Assembly: GCA_937997635.1 (NCBI GenBank)
Contig: CALLFA010000015.1
Location: 1-62,285 of the forward strand
DNA: 62,285 bases
From: an uncultured Saprospiraceae bacterium
Lineage (GTDB): Bacteria > Bacteroidota > Bacteroidia > Chitinophagales > Saprospiraceae
Direction of reading: 5' to 3'
Positions 20,723 through 29,343 of this stretch are shown piece by piece. A model generated the notes under the pieces. That model was not told where the DNA came from. It saw nothing but the letters and a program-made list of their open reading frames with translations, and did not search any database. How positions within the stretch are numbered: the first letter of the stretch is position 1; each line of letters opens with the position of its first letter. The translations under genes were made by a program, and so were the position numbers.

Positions 20723-21538
20723 GTGGGAGAAACATTTAGAAAAATTACTGAAGAGGATTCGTTGCACAGGCATTTGGAAAAAATGTCGACAACTGAATTG
20801 CTAACAAACATTAATGCAGAAGACCACAAAGTGGCTCCGGCAATTAAAACTGTCATTCCTCAGATAGAACCATTGGTAGATGCCATTGCAAGTAAAATGG
20901 CGACAGGTGGTCGGCTATTCTATATCGGTGCTGGCACGAGTGGAAGGCTTGGTGTAGTGGATGCTTCCGAATGTCCACCTACGTATGGTGTGCCTTTTGA
21001 TTGGGTAATTGGCATTATGTCTGGAGGAGATGTTGCGATCAGGAAATCACAGGAATTTGCAGAAGACAGCGAAGAGCAAGCTTGGAAGGACATGTGTGAA
21101 TGGAATATTGACTCTCAAGATGTTGTCATTGGGATAGCTGCATCAGGTACAACACCATATGTCATTAGTGGACTTCAAAAGTGTCAAGAAGAGAATATTG
21201 TAACAGGATGTATCACATGTAATCCAGGGTCACCTATCACATCAGTATCGGATTTTCCAATAGCTGTTAATGTCGGTCCTGAATTTGTAACAGGAAGTAC
21301 GCGAATGAAATCTGGAACCGCTCAAAAACTTATCCTCAATATGATTTCTACTTCTGTCATGATCAAACTTGGCCGTGTCAAAGACAATAAAATGGTCGAC
21401 ATGCAATTGTCAAATACGAAGTTGGTTGATCGAGGTACAAAAATGGTCATGCAAAAACTTGGAATCTCTTATGAGGAAGCTAAATACAAACTTTTACAGG
21501 CTGGTAGCGTGAGAGGCGCAGTCGATCAAAACTCGTAA
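20723..21538 (+). CDS. murQ: N-acetylmuramic acid 6-phosphate etherase
   Basis: The 271-residue protein is a SIS-domain lyase that cleaves the lactyl ether of MurNAc-6-phosphate to GlcNAc-6-phosphate and D-lactate, a step of cell-wall recycling. Conserved blocks are GAGTSGRLGVVDASECPPTYG, VVIGIAASGTTPYVISG, TCNPGSPI and TGSTRMKSGTAQKLILNMIST, all matching E. coli MurQ. The start is GTG at 20723, one base after the symporter stop, chosen because the residues upstream of the internal Met at 21 also align with MurQ N-termini. It is about 27 residues shorter than E. coli MurQ at the C-terminus, as in many Bacteroidota. Confidence 0.96.
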   Translation: MGETFRKITEEDSLHRHLEKMSTTELLTNINAEDHKVAPAIKTVIPQIEPLVDAIASKMATGGRLFYIGAGTSGRLGVVDASECPPTYGVPFDWVIGIMSGGDVAIRKSQEFAEDSEEQAWKDMCEWNIDSQDVVIGIAASGTTPYVISGLQKCQEENIVTGCITCNPGSPITSVSDFPIAVNVGPEFVTGSTRMKSGTAQKLILNMISTSVMIKLGRVKDNKMVDMQLSNTKLVDRGTKMVMQKLGISYEEAKYKLLQAGSVRGAVDQNS

Positions 21539-21615
21539 ACCTTTACGGTTAATTAATTCATTTAAAATTTAGAATTGACGGCTTTAGTCTAAAAACATTC
21601 TACTATTTTCACTTT

Positions 21616-23265
21616 ATGTCAATAGAGAAAAAGTGGTGGAAAGAAGAAGTCATTTATCAAATCTACCCACGAAGTTTTAATGATAGTAATGGTGATGGTA
21701 TCGGAGATATTCAAGGCATCATTCAAAAACTAGATTATGTAAAAAATTTGGGTGTTGATATTATTTGGTTATCGCCGATTTACAAATCACCTAATGATGA
21801 CAACGGCTACGATATCAGTGATTATCGAAGTATTCATCCAGAGTTTGGGACCATGCAAGATTTTGATGAATTGCTGGATGGCATTCATAAAAGAGGAATG
21901 CGTCTTTTAATGGATGTCGTGTTTAATCATTCTTCGGACGAGCATGCGTGGTTTGAGGAAGCAAAAAAATCTATTGACAATCCGTATCGTGATTATTACA
22001 TTTGGAAAAAGGGAAAAGACGGTGATCCTCCCAACAACTGGCGATCGTTCTTCGGAGGCAGTGCTTGGGATTATGAGCCCAATACTGATGAATATTATCT
22101 TCACTTATTTACCAAAAAACAACCTGACCTCAATTGGGAAAATCCAAAAGTGCGGAAAGAGATTTATAGTATAGTCAAATTTTGGTTAGACAAAGGCATC
22201 GATGGGTTTCGAATGGATGTGATACCCCTGATATCAAAGCGATTGGATTTTGCAGATACATCACTAGAATCATTTAACGATGTAGTGGCGCAAGTGTATT
22301 CCAATGGGCCTCGGGTGCACGAATACATAAATGAAATGTATGAGGAGGTGTTACAACATTACGATATTATGACTGTGGGTGAAGGACCTGGCATTACAAC
22401 ACAAACAGGCTTGGACTATGTTGGACATGATCGGCGAGAATTGAATATGATTTTCCATTTGGATCACATGTTTTTGGGGCACGGACCTCGGGGCAAATTT
22501 GATCCGATACCGTATGGTTGGACAGATATAAAACGTTTGTTTTCTGAATGGCATGAAGCGATGGGTGACTCTGGTTGGATCAGTATTTTTATGGACAACC
22601 ACGACTTTCCAAGAATGGTTTCTCGATTTGGCGATGATGGTACATACAGAATTGAGAGTGCGAAGTTGCTGGCGATGATGGTGTTGACATTGAGAGGGAC
22701 TGCTTGTATTTATCAAGGATCAGAATTGGGAATGTCTAATGTAAAGTTTGATTCTATTGAAGATTACAGAGATGTCGAAACGCATAATTACTTTAAAGAA
22801 TTTACAGAAACCGGAACGAGCCCTGATGAGTTTTTAAAGCTTGTCCATGAGCATGGTCGTGATAATGTCCGTACTCCCATGCAATGGAATAAATCAAAGC
22901 ATGCGGGTTTCACCAATGGTGAACCATGGATAAATGTAAATCCTAACTACTTAGATATAAATGCAGAAGATGTGTTGGCAGATAAGGATTCTGTGTTTTA
23001 TTTCTATAGAGAGCTATTGGCATTTAGAAAAAAAGAAAAGACATTAATATATGGTGATTGGAAAATTATAGAAAGTCAGTCATCAGATCTTTTTATATAT
23101 GAGCGGTTCGATTCTAATTGTAACATCTTAGTCATGTTGAATCATTCTGATCATACGCATACCCATGATGTGATCTTAGAAGGATATGATCTTTGTCTAA
23201 CAAATATGACTAATGACGATGTGGCAACACTACTGCCTTGGGAATGTCGGTTGTATAAAAAATAA
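21616..23265 (+). CDS. GH13 alpha-glucosidase (oligo-1,6-glucosidase type)
   Basis: The 549-residue protein is a glycoside hydrolase family 13 member. It has the usual blocks DVVFNHSS, GFRMDVI (nucleophile Asp201), the acid/base Glu256 in VGEGPG, and FMDNHD with Asp330 as transition-state stabiliser. A QIYPRSF start and a QPDLNW block match oligo-1,6-glucosidase and trehalose synthase-like members. There is no signal peptide, so it acts in the cytoplasm, probably on imported maltose- or isomaltose-type oligosaccharides. It lies 77 bases after murQ on the same strand. Confidence 0.93.
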   Translation: MSIEKKWWKEEVIYQIYPRSFNDSNGDGIGDIQGIIQKLDYVKNLGVDIIWLSPIYKSPNDDNGYDISDYRSIHPEFGTMQDFDELLDGIHKRGMRLLMDVVFNHSSDEHAWFEEAKKSIDNPYRDYYIWKKGKDGDPPNNWRSFFGGSAWDYEPNTDEYYLHLFTKKQPDLNWENPKVRKEIYSIVKFWLDKGIDGFRMDVIPLISKRLDFADTSLESFNDVVAQVYSNGPRVHEYINEMYEEVLQHYDIMTVGEGPGITTQTGLDYVGHDRRELNMIFHLDHMFLGHGPRGKFDPIPYGWTDIKRLFSEWHEAMGDSGWISIFMDNHDFPRMVSRFGDDGTYRIESAKLLAMMVLTLRGTACIYQGSELGMSNVKFDSIEDYRDVETHNYFKEFTETGTSPDEFLKLVHEHGRDNVRTPMQWNKSKHAGFTNGEPWINVNPNYLDINAEDVLADKDSVFYFYRELLAFRKKEKTLIYGDWKIIESQSSDLFIYERFDSNCNILVMLNHSDHTHTHDVILEGYDLCLTNMTNDDVATLLPWECRLYKK

Positions 23266-23278
23266 GCAGTCTCGCACC

Positions 23279-23333
23279 CGCACTTTTAGAACCGCACTTT
23301 TGGAACCGCACTTTTGGAACTGTGTTCCAAAAG
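23279..23333. repeat. Three 14-bp repeats ending in a perfect hairpin
   Basis: Three copies of a 14-base unit (CGCACTTTTNGAAC type) occupy 23279-23320. The end of the third, CTTTTGGAAC (23311-23320), pairs perfectly with GTTCCAAAAG (23324-23333) across a 3-base loop. The element lies between two convergent genes (GH13 and SDR) and may act as a bidirectional terminator, although no clear T-run follows. Confidence 0.75.
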
Positions 23334-23376
23334 AAATATGATTACTCCTATTAGCCAGCTAGCTAACTTGTCGATG

Positions 23377-24168
23377 TTAAGTTCTGAAATAACTTGCCCC
23401 GTTTACGTCAAATATCCCTCCTGTCATCCAAATTGGACTTGACGCCATTAGGACAACAGCTTGTGCTACTTCCTCAGGCTTGGCGACTCTGTTCATAGGA
23501 GATTGACTTCGAATACCATCTCCACGAGGTCCTTCAAGTCTCTCTTTGGCCATATCAGTCTCCACAAAGCCAGGAGCTACAGCCCCCACAAAAATGTTGT
23601 GCGGTGCCAGAGCGTATGCAAGAGATTGTGTCAGCGAATTCATAGCTGCCTTACTTGCACCATATGCAGGTTGTAGCGGTTCACCACGAAAAGCTCCTCT
23701 TGAGGTGACATTGATGATGTAACCACTTTTTTTGGCTATCATATGTTGACTCACTTGATGAGACAAATTTGCTCCAGCTTGGAAATTAATCGCCATAATT
23801 TTTTTAAAGTGAGCTTGCCAATCAGTGTAACTCATCTCGTCAATAGGGTGGTGGGAGCCTATGCCAGCATTGTTTACGAAAATATCAATCTTACCAAATG
23901 CTTGAATCAAATCATCAATTACTTTTGCCGCTTGATCAGGGTCCGAAACATCTGCTTTAAACAACCTGTGATTGGTTCCTTCAAGCTCGGTAAGTATCCG
24001 TTCAGCACTCGCGTCATCACTCCTATAAATAATGCCACAAGTAGCGCCTAAAGCATCAAATGCTTTGATTATTGCTCTGCCTATACCCCGACTTCCACCA
24101 GTAACACAAACAATCTTGTCAGTAAAATTTGCAGTTGGCACAACGTGGTGATTAGTTTCCTCCAACAC
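23377..24168 (-). CDS. Short-chain dehydrogenase/reductase (SDR)
   Basis: The 263-residue protein is a classical SDR: nucleotide-binding GGSRGIG at about residues 24-30, VNNAG at 98-102, and the catalytic Ser156, Tyr169 and Lys173 (YGASK). It is an NAD(P)-dependent oxidoreductase; the substrate cannot be told. Its first 17 bases overlap the end of the upstream M20 amidohydrolase gene, so the two are translationally linked. Confidence 0.92.
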   Translation of the reverse strand: MLEETNHHVVPTANFTDKIVCVTGGSRGIGRAIIKAFDALGATCGIIYRSDDASAERILTELEGTNHRLFKADVSDPDQAAKVIDDLIQAFGKIDIFVNNAGIGSHHPIDEMSYTDWQAHFKKIMAINFQAGANLSHQVSQHMIAKKSGYIINVTSRGAFRGEPLQPAYGASKAAMNSLTQSLAYALAPHNIFVGAVAPGFVETDMAKERLEGPRGDGIRSQSPMNRVAKPEEVAQAVVLMASSPIWMTGGIFDVNGASYFRT

Positions 24169-25546
24169 TTGCTTGTTGATCCGTTGTAAGATAACTCACA
24201 GCCAATTGTGTGATTGCCTTTACACCAGTGATGAGTCCTGATTCATCTATAATAAAATCGGGAGTATGGTGAGGAAATGCTTGGTCAGCTGGAGTATCCA
24301 AAGCTTTTCCACCTACAAAATAATATAAGGAAGGTATTTTTTCAGCAAAGAAAGAAAAGTCTTCAGCGCCAGTTACAGCTGGAGTTACTCTGACATTATC
24401 TTCACCTAATATTTCATATAATGCAGGAATCATTTGTTTTGTCAACTCGTGGTTGTTAAATGTGACAGGTGCATAACCTGTTATTTCTACTTCTGCTGTA
24501 GCTCCAGCACTTTCTGCTATTAGTGTTGCTGTTTTTCTGATTTTTTCATGAATGATGTCTCTCATTCCAACATCAAGCGTTCGTATCGTACCTACCAATT
24601 CGGCTTCTTCTGGTATAATGTTATTACGTACTCCACCAGTAATTTTTCCAACACTGATGACAGCAGCTTCTTTTGTCAATTCTGTTTGTCTACTGATAAT
24701 TGTCTGTAAACCCATGATGATTTGAGCAGCAGTTGTAATAGGATCAACTCCTCCCCAAGGCCGTGCTCCGTGCGTTTGTTTTCCTTTTACTTTTATGCTG
24801 AAACGATCTGCAGCAGCCATAATACCACCTGCTTTATAAATGACTTTCCCTACATCTAAGCCAGAACTGATGTGCTGACCAAACATGACATCTATGCCAT
24901 ACGTTTCGATCAATCCTTCTTTTACCATCAATGCAGCTCCACCTTCTTCCCCGGGAGGCGCTCCTTCTTCTGCAGGCTGGAAAACAAATATGATTTTGCC
25001 AGTTAATTCATTTTTCATATTAGTTAATATTTGCGCTGCTCCGAGCAACATCGCGACATGTGTATCGTGCCCACAAGCGTGCATGACACCTACCTCGTTC
25101 CCTAAAAACTCTGACGTTTCTCTTGATCTGAAAGGCAAATCATTTCGCTCAGTTACTGGTAATGCATCTGTATCTGCACGGAGTCCGACTGTTGGCCCTT
25201 CTTTGCCAGTATCAAGAATTCCTATCACGCCAGTTTTTGCCATACCTTGATCGACTTTGAGCCCCATTCCTCTTAGCTTTAGAGCAATTTTATCTGCCGT
25301 TTTAAACTCTCGATTTGATAATTCTGGAAACTCATGAAAGTCTCTTCTCCAGTCAATAACCGTTGACTCCACCTTACGTGCACCATCATTGATTGCTTGG
25401 ATATAGTTGAATGTGTGTGTCTTAGGTGCTGGTTTTACTGTTTCATAACCAACTGTTGCCCCTGTCTGAGATTTGACAGGTTGTGGTGTTTGTGCAGTCA
25501 AGGTCAAAGCACCAATGACAAGTATTAAAATATATATATGTTTCAT
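24152..25546 (-). CDS. M20-family amidohydrolase, secreted
   Basis: The protein begins best at the Met of MKHIYILILVIGALTLTAQ, which is a clean signal peptide; a longer frame from 25606 adds 20 residues that do not fit a signal. With this start it is 464 residues. Metal-site motifs are HACGHDTH (156-163) and PAEE (191-194), with the downstream dimerisation region TGGVRNNIIPEEAELVGTIR. It resembles peptidase M20D enzymes such as N-acyl-amino-acid or hippurate hydrolases. It is probably periplasmic. Its end overlaps the SDR gene by 17 bases. Confidence 0.92.
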   Translation of the reverse strand: MKHIYILILVIGALTLTAQTPQPVKSQTGATVGYETVKPAPKTHTFNYIQAINDGARKVESTVIDWRRDFHEFPELSNREFKTADKIALKLRGMGLKVDQGMAKTGVIGILDTGKEGPTVGLRADTDALPVTERNDLPFRSRETSEFLGNEVGVMHACGHDTHVAMLLGAAQILTNMKNELTGKIIFVFQPAEEGAPPGEEGGAALMVKEGLIETYGIDVMFGQHISSGLDVGKVIYKAGGIMAAADRFSIKVKGKQTHGARPWGGVDPITTAAQIIMGLQTIISRQTELTKEAAVISVGKITGGVRNNIIPEEAELVGTIRTLDVGMRDIIHEKIRKTATLIAESAGATAEVEITGYAPVTFNNHELTKQMIPALYEILGEDNVRVTPAVTGAEDFSFFAEKIPSLYYFVGGKALDTPADQAFPHHTPDFIIDESGLITGVKAITQLAVSYLTTDQQASVGGN

Positions 25547-25762
25547 AGTCTTATGTTTATAGAATTCGAAATATACTAAGTTCGATAACTTAATTGTGTA
25601 AAACATCGGCTTCTTAACGCAGATTTTACATTTTGAATGTCTAAATCTAAGTTAAATTGTAAGGGATCATACCAAAAATTAACAATTTTGTCTTCTCCTT
25701 TTATCGCTTAATATTGTTGTTTCACTGAGAATTGATTTTTATAAAGATACAGGAATAGCTAT

Positions 25763-27214
25763 TCATTCCAATAATTTACCGGGAGACCTTAGACCTGTCC
25801 CTTCAGCATCCACCAAGGCATCCCCCATGTCCTTTCTATATTCTTCTGCTATTTTCAGAAGCCGTTCGACGACAGCTGTATGTTTATCTATGACATTTTG
25901 TTTTTCTTCCTTATCCGAATCTAGGTGATACAATTCTGGTTCACTGAGGTCTTTGTGTTCATAGTCAATCGGCAATCCATCGTCTGTACCATGCCTTCCA
26001 TTCAAAGTCCTGTAACTGTGAGGCAAAATCAATTTATAACCGTCATCATAGACCGCTTGTAAATGATTGTTGTGGTAATAAAATGCATAGGTATCGTTTG
26101 GATTTTCCTCAGATTCACCAGTAAGTAATGGCAATAGATTGTTGCCATCTATAGGGCGATCTGGAAGAGGCGCCTCTAGCATAGTCGCCATTGTTGGCAG
26201 TATGTCGATGGTCATAAAATAGGTGTCTGATACTTTTCCTGTAGGGATGAGACCGGGACAAGACATGACACATGGTACTCTTGTGCCACCTTCCCAGTTA
26301 GTGCCTTTTCCTTCTTTTAATGGTAAAGCTGATCCAGAATGTGTGCCATAAGATAGCCATGGTCCGTTATCTGAAGAATACATGATTACTGTATTTTCTA
26401 CAAGATCATATTTATTTAATGTTTTGACTATTTCACCGACAGACCAATCTATTTCCATAATCACATCGCCGTAAAGTCCCCTTTCTGATTTTCCTTTGAA
26501 TTTATCTGATACATACAATGGTACGTGTGGTTGTGGATGTGGTACGTAAAGAAAGAATGGCTGATCTTTATTCGTAGCTATGAAATCAACGGCTTTCTCT
26601 GTAATTTGTGTTGTTAGTTGTGACTGCTCATTCAATGTATCTATTCGTTCAAAACCGTCATAGAGAGGCAAATCAGGGAAATCGAAGATGGTGCCTTGCC
26701 AAGGATGATGCGGCCACATGTCATTGGAGTAAGGGATTCCAAAATACTCATCAAATCCATGATTCAATGGATTGAATTCATCTTGCCAGCCCAAATGCCA
26801 TTTTCCAAATACAGCAGTTGCGTAATCTTTGGACTTGAATAATTCTGCCAAGGTCAGTTCATCTGGATTAATGCCGTGTTCATGCCCTGGTCCAATAGCG
26901 CCATGCATGCCGAGTCGATTCGGATAACAACCGGTCAGTAGCGATACGCGTGAAGCAGTACAAACTGGCTGTGCCGTGTGAAAGTTTGTAAATCTTGTAC
27001 CATTCTTCGCAAGTCGATCGATATTAGGAGTTAAAATGTCTGGTGCGCCAAAGCAACCAAGATCTTGATAACCCTGATCGTCGACATATACAATGATGAC
27101 ATTTTTATAGTTCTTTTTATTGGAATCTACATTTACTTTTTTGTCAGTAAATGTAGCTTGACAAGCGATTATGAGTAGGGAAATCACAGATAAGTAGATG
27201 ATTCTCAAAAGCAT
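25763..27214 (-). CDS. Sulfatase, lipoprotein (C-x-A-S-R type)
   Basis: The 483-residue protein has a lipobox (LIIAC, Cys18), metal ligands Asp45-Asp46 (VYVDDQGYQDLGC) and activation motif Cys85-Thr-Ala-Ser-Arg, a C-x-A-x-R variant used by many arylsulfatase-A-like enzymes instead of C-x-P-S-R. The block SSDNGPWLSYGTHSGSALPLKEGKGTNWEGGTRVP is typical of this subgroup, which removes sulfate from glycans. It belongs to a different subgroup from the two sulfatases at 8058-11289, so the organism probably handles several sulfated substrates. Confidence 0.93.
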   Translation of the reverse strand: MLLRIIYLSVISLLIIACQATFTDKKVNVDSNKKNYKNVIIVYVDDQGYQDLGCFGAPDILTPNIDRLAKNGTRFTNFHTAQPVCTASRVSLLTGCYPNRLGMHGAIGPGHEHGINPDELTLAELFKSKDYATAVFGKWHLGWQDEFNPLNHGFDEYFGIPYSNDMWPHHPWQGTIFDFPDLPLYDGFERIDTLNEQSQLTTQITEKAVDFIATNKDQPFFLYVPHPQPHVPLYVSDKFKGKSERGLYGDVIMEIDWSVGEIVKTLNKYDLVENTVIMYSSDNGPWLSYGTHSGSALPLKEGKGTNWEGGTRVPCVMSCPGLIPTGKVSDTYFMTIDILPTMATMLEAPLPDRPIDGNNLLPLLTGESEENPNDTYAFYYHNNHLQAVYDDGYKLILPHSYRTLNGRHGTDDGLPIDYEHKDLSEPELYHLDSDKEEKQNVIDKHTAVVERLLKIAEEYRKDMGDALVDAEGTGLRSPGKLLE

Positions 27215-27317
27215 TAATTTATGTAGTGAACCACTTTAGAACTCAAGGTGCTAAAATGTATGGATTTCTAAAATTAATACAAATGGTAATAGATCAAGAT
27301 TAATTCGGCAACTATGT

Positions 27318-27399
27318 CAGGTATTCACGAGTATTTTCAACGATGAAAACAGATAAAAGATCAAGTAAGAAACGGTCAAACTATTTTCATTTTGGTATA
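27318..27399 (+). repeat. 82-bp dispersed element (copy 1)
   Basis: This segment matches 39091-39172 at 78 of 82 positions, counted by eye. It ends two bases from the stop codon of the LytTR regulator gene (27402-27404, minus strand). A matching left inverted end, clear at the other copy, is at best degenerate here (around 27278-27300). It could be part of a MITE-like element or a conserved 3' structural sequence. Confidence 0.85.
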
Positions 27400-27401
27400 T
27401 C

Positions 27402-28124
27402 CTAGCGTTTTAAAAGTTTGACTTTGATGTGGTTTTCTAAAAAGGCTTCTTTGTATGTACTGCCTAATGGAATTTCTGAGTCGCCAAAATAAATCATATC
27501 AGTGTCTATAGACTCTATTTTGTGGATATTGACAATATAGGATTTGCTAACCCTAGAAAAAATTTCTACAGGCAACTGTTTGAGTATTGTCTTGATGTTC
27601 ATCGCTGTCATATACTTATTGTCTTGTGTATGGATCATGACGTAATCCTTCATGCCTTGGATATGACTGATGTCTTTGTAATACAACCGCACATATTTTC
27701 TATCTGCCTTGATGTACACATATTCTTGAGTGAAATCGGATAGCTCTGAAGATGCAGAATCTCTAAGGTTTAAATACTCTTTTGCTTTTTGAACGGCTTT
27801 AAAGAAGCGATCGAATTTAATTGGCTTAAGTAAATAATCAATGATGTCTAATTCAAAAGCTTCAATGGCATAATCTGTATATGCTGTGGTGAAAATAATG
27901 GCTGGATACTTTTTTATGGTTTTTACAAATTCAACTCCTGTCATGCCTGGCATTTGGATATCCAAAAACATAATATCCACATCGTTTTTAGAAATGAACT
28001 CACTTGCTTTAATGGCATTATTAAATTCGCCTATGAGTTCAAGACTTGGTATCTCATTAACATGTAATTGAATGCCTTTTCTTGCTAATGGTTCATCGTC
28101 GATTATGATACATTTATAATTCAT
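27402..28124 (-). CDS. LytTR-family response regulator
   Basis: The 240-residue protein has an N-terminal CheY-like receiver with phospho-acceptor Asp55 (IMFLDIQMPG) and acidic pocket Asp9-Asp10, then a C-terminal LytTR DNA-binding domain from about residue 130 (FTQEYVYIKADRKYVRLYY onward). It would bind DNA after phosphorylation by the kinase encoded 3 bases upstream. Target genes are not evident. The stop codon lies two bases from an 82-bp dispersed element. Confidence 0.95.
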   Translation of the reverse strand: MNYKCIIIDDEPLARKGIQLHVNEIPSLELIGEFNNAIKASEFISKNDVDIMFLDIQMPGMTGVEFVKTIKKYPAIIFTTAYTDYAIEAFELDIIDYLLKPIKFDRFFKAVQKAKEYLNLRDSASSELSDFTQEYVYIKADRKYVRLYYKDISHIQGMKDYVMIHTQDNKYMTAMNIKTILKQLPVEIFSRVSKSYIVNIHKIESIDTDMIYFGDSEIPLGSTYKEAFLENHIKVKLLKR

Positions 28125-28127
28125 GGC

Positions 28128-29150
28128 TCATAGTTCTATTATTAAATCTACTGAAAATACAGTTTGTTTATCCGTGATGGAAAGCTTGTGTTTTTCTGGA
28201 TAGAGTAACTCCAGGCGTTTACGGACATTATCTAATCCAAACCCGGAATGTTCTTTGTCATTGGGACGACTGACTCCTTTCTCATTCTCAATGTTAAACT
28301 GAAGTTGATTGTCACTTATTGACCAAATCATGTGTATCTCTTCTTTACTACCATCTGTCTTTGAACTATACTTGCAAGCGTTTTCTATAAATGGTAAAAA
28401 TAACAGAGGTTCGATTAAAAGTCTTGCAGGATTCCCGTTGACGTCATAGTTTACAGTCAAATTGTCTCGACGCAACTGTTCTAATTTTAAGTAATTGTCC
28501 AAAAATTCAATTTCTTTGGACAGTAATACTTTGTCTTTGGCTGCTTCATATGTTTGATACCGCATTAAATCTGAAAGCTGCAAAATTGTATCTGGTGTAT
28601 GTACAGATTTCTCTCTAGACATTATATAAATGTTATTTAACGAATTAAATAGAAAGTGAGGGTTTATCTGCTGCTTTAAGTAATTTAATTCTGACTTCAA
28701 ACCATATGTTTCTATATCACTTATTCGGATACTTTCTTCATAGAAATATTTTGAAATTTTTATAGCTATCGCGGGGGCTAAGATACCTACTGTTGCAAGG
28801 AAGGAATAGTAAAAAGTCCAGACTGGGTGGTAATCTTCTTCATTCCCATAGAAATAAAAATCTTCATAGGTATTGATCCCACACACAAAAATCAGACTGA
28901 GTATTGTAAAGAAAATATACTGCACCAATTTCTCCCTCAGTGCAAATTTGGGGATAAGTACGTATAAATTGAAATAAACCAATACAATGTCCAAGAACAA
29001 ACTGAGTACTATACTAACCAATATATAATTATACTCTGGATCATAATCCCAAATCTCGGAAAAGACATCCATGTACAGCAATATCCAGAACGTCAAATGC
29101 CGAAGCCACCAGTACTTAGAATCAAAAATTATCTTTTTAAATACATTCAT
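28128..29150 (-). CDS. LytS-type sensor histidine kinase
   Basis: The 340-residue protein has about four membrane helices (to about residue 135) and the His_kinase motif QQINPHFLFNSLNNIY with phospho-acceptor His165. The C-terminal ATPase part has LLFLPFIENACKYS (N-box) and HSGFGLDNVRKRLELLY (G-box). It has no large extracellular sensor domain, so sensing probably happens within the membrane. It is the first gene of the pair with the LytTR regulator, with a 3-base gap. Signal unknown. Confidence 0.93.
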   Translation of the reverse strand: MNVFKKIIFDSKYWWLRHLTFWILLYMDVFSEIWDYDPEYNYILVSIVLSLFLDIVLVYFNLYVLIPKFALREKLVQYIFFTILSLIFVCGINTYEDFYFYGNEEDYHPVWTFYYSFLATVGILAPAIAIKISKYFYEESIRISDIETYGLKSELNYLKQQINPHFLFNSLNNIYIMSREKSVHTPDTILQLSDLMRYQTYEAAKDKVLLSKEIEFLDNYLKLEQLRRDNLTVNYDVNGNPARLLIEPLLFLPFIENACKYSSKTDGSKEEIHMIWSISDNQLQFNIENEKGVSRPNDKEHSGFGLDNVRKRLELLYPEKHKLSITDKQTVFSVDLIIEL

Positions 29151-29343
29151 GGAAAGGATTTGACGACAAAAATAGTCCCTTTAAGTATAAGTCCATCTTC
29201 GAATGTATAATAAAACCATAGGAATGTATAATTAAGTCTATAGCTAGTAGAAGAACGCCAACAAGCACCAAAAACACAACATATTTTGCATCCGAATTGC
29301 AGAGTTACCTGCAGCTAATTTTTAAAATATCAAACAAATTATT

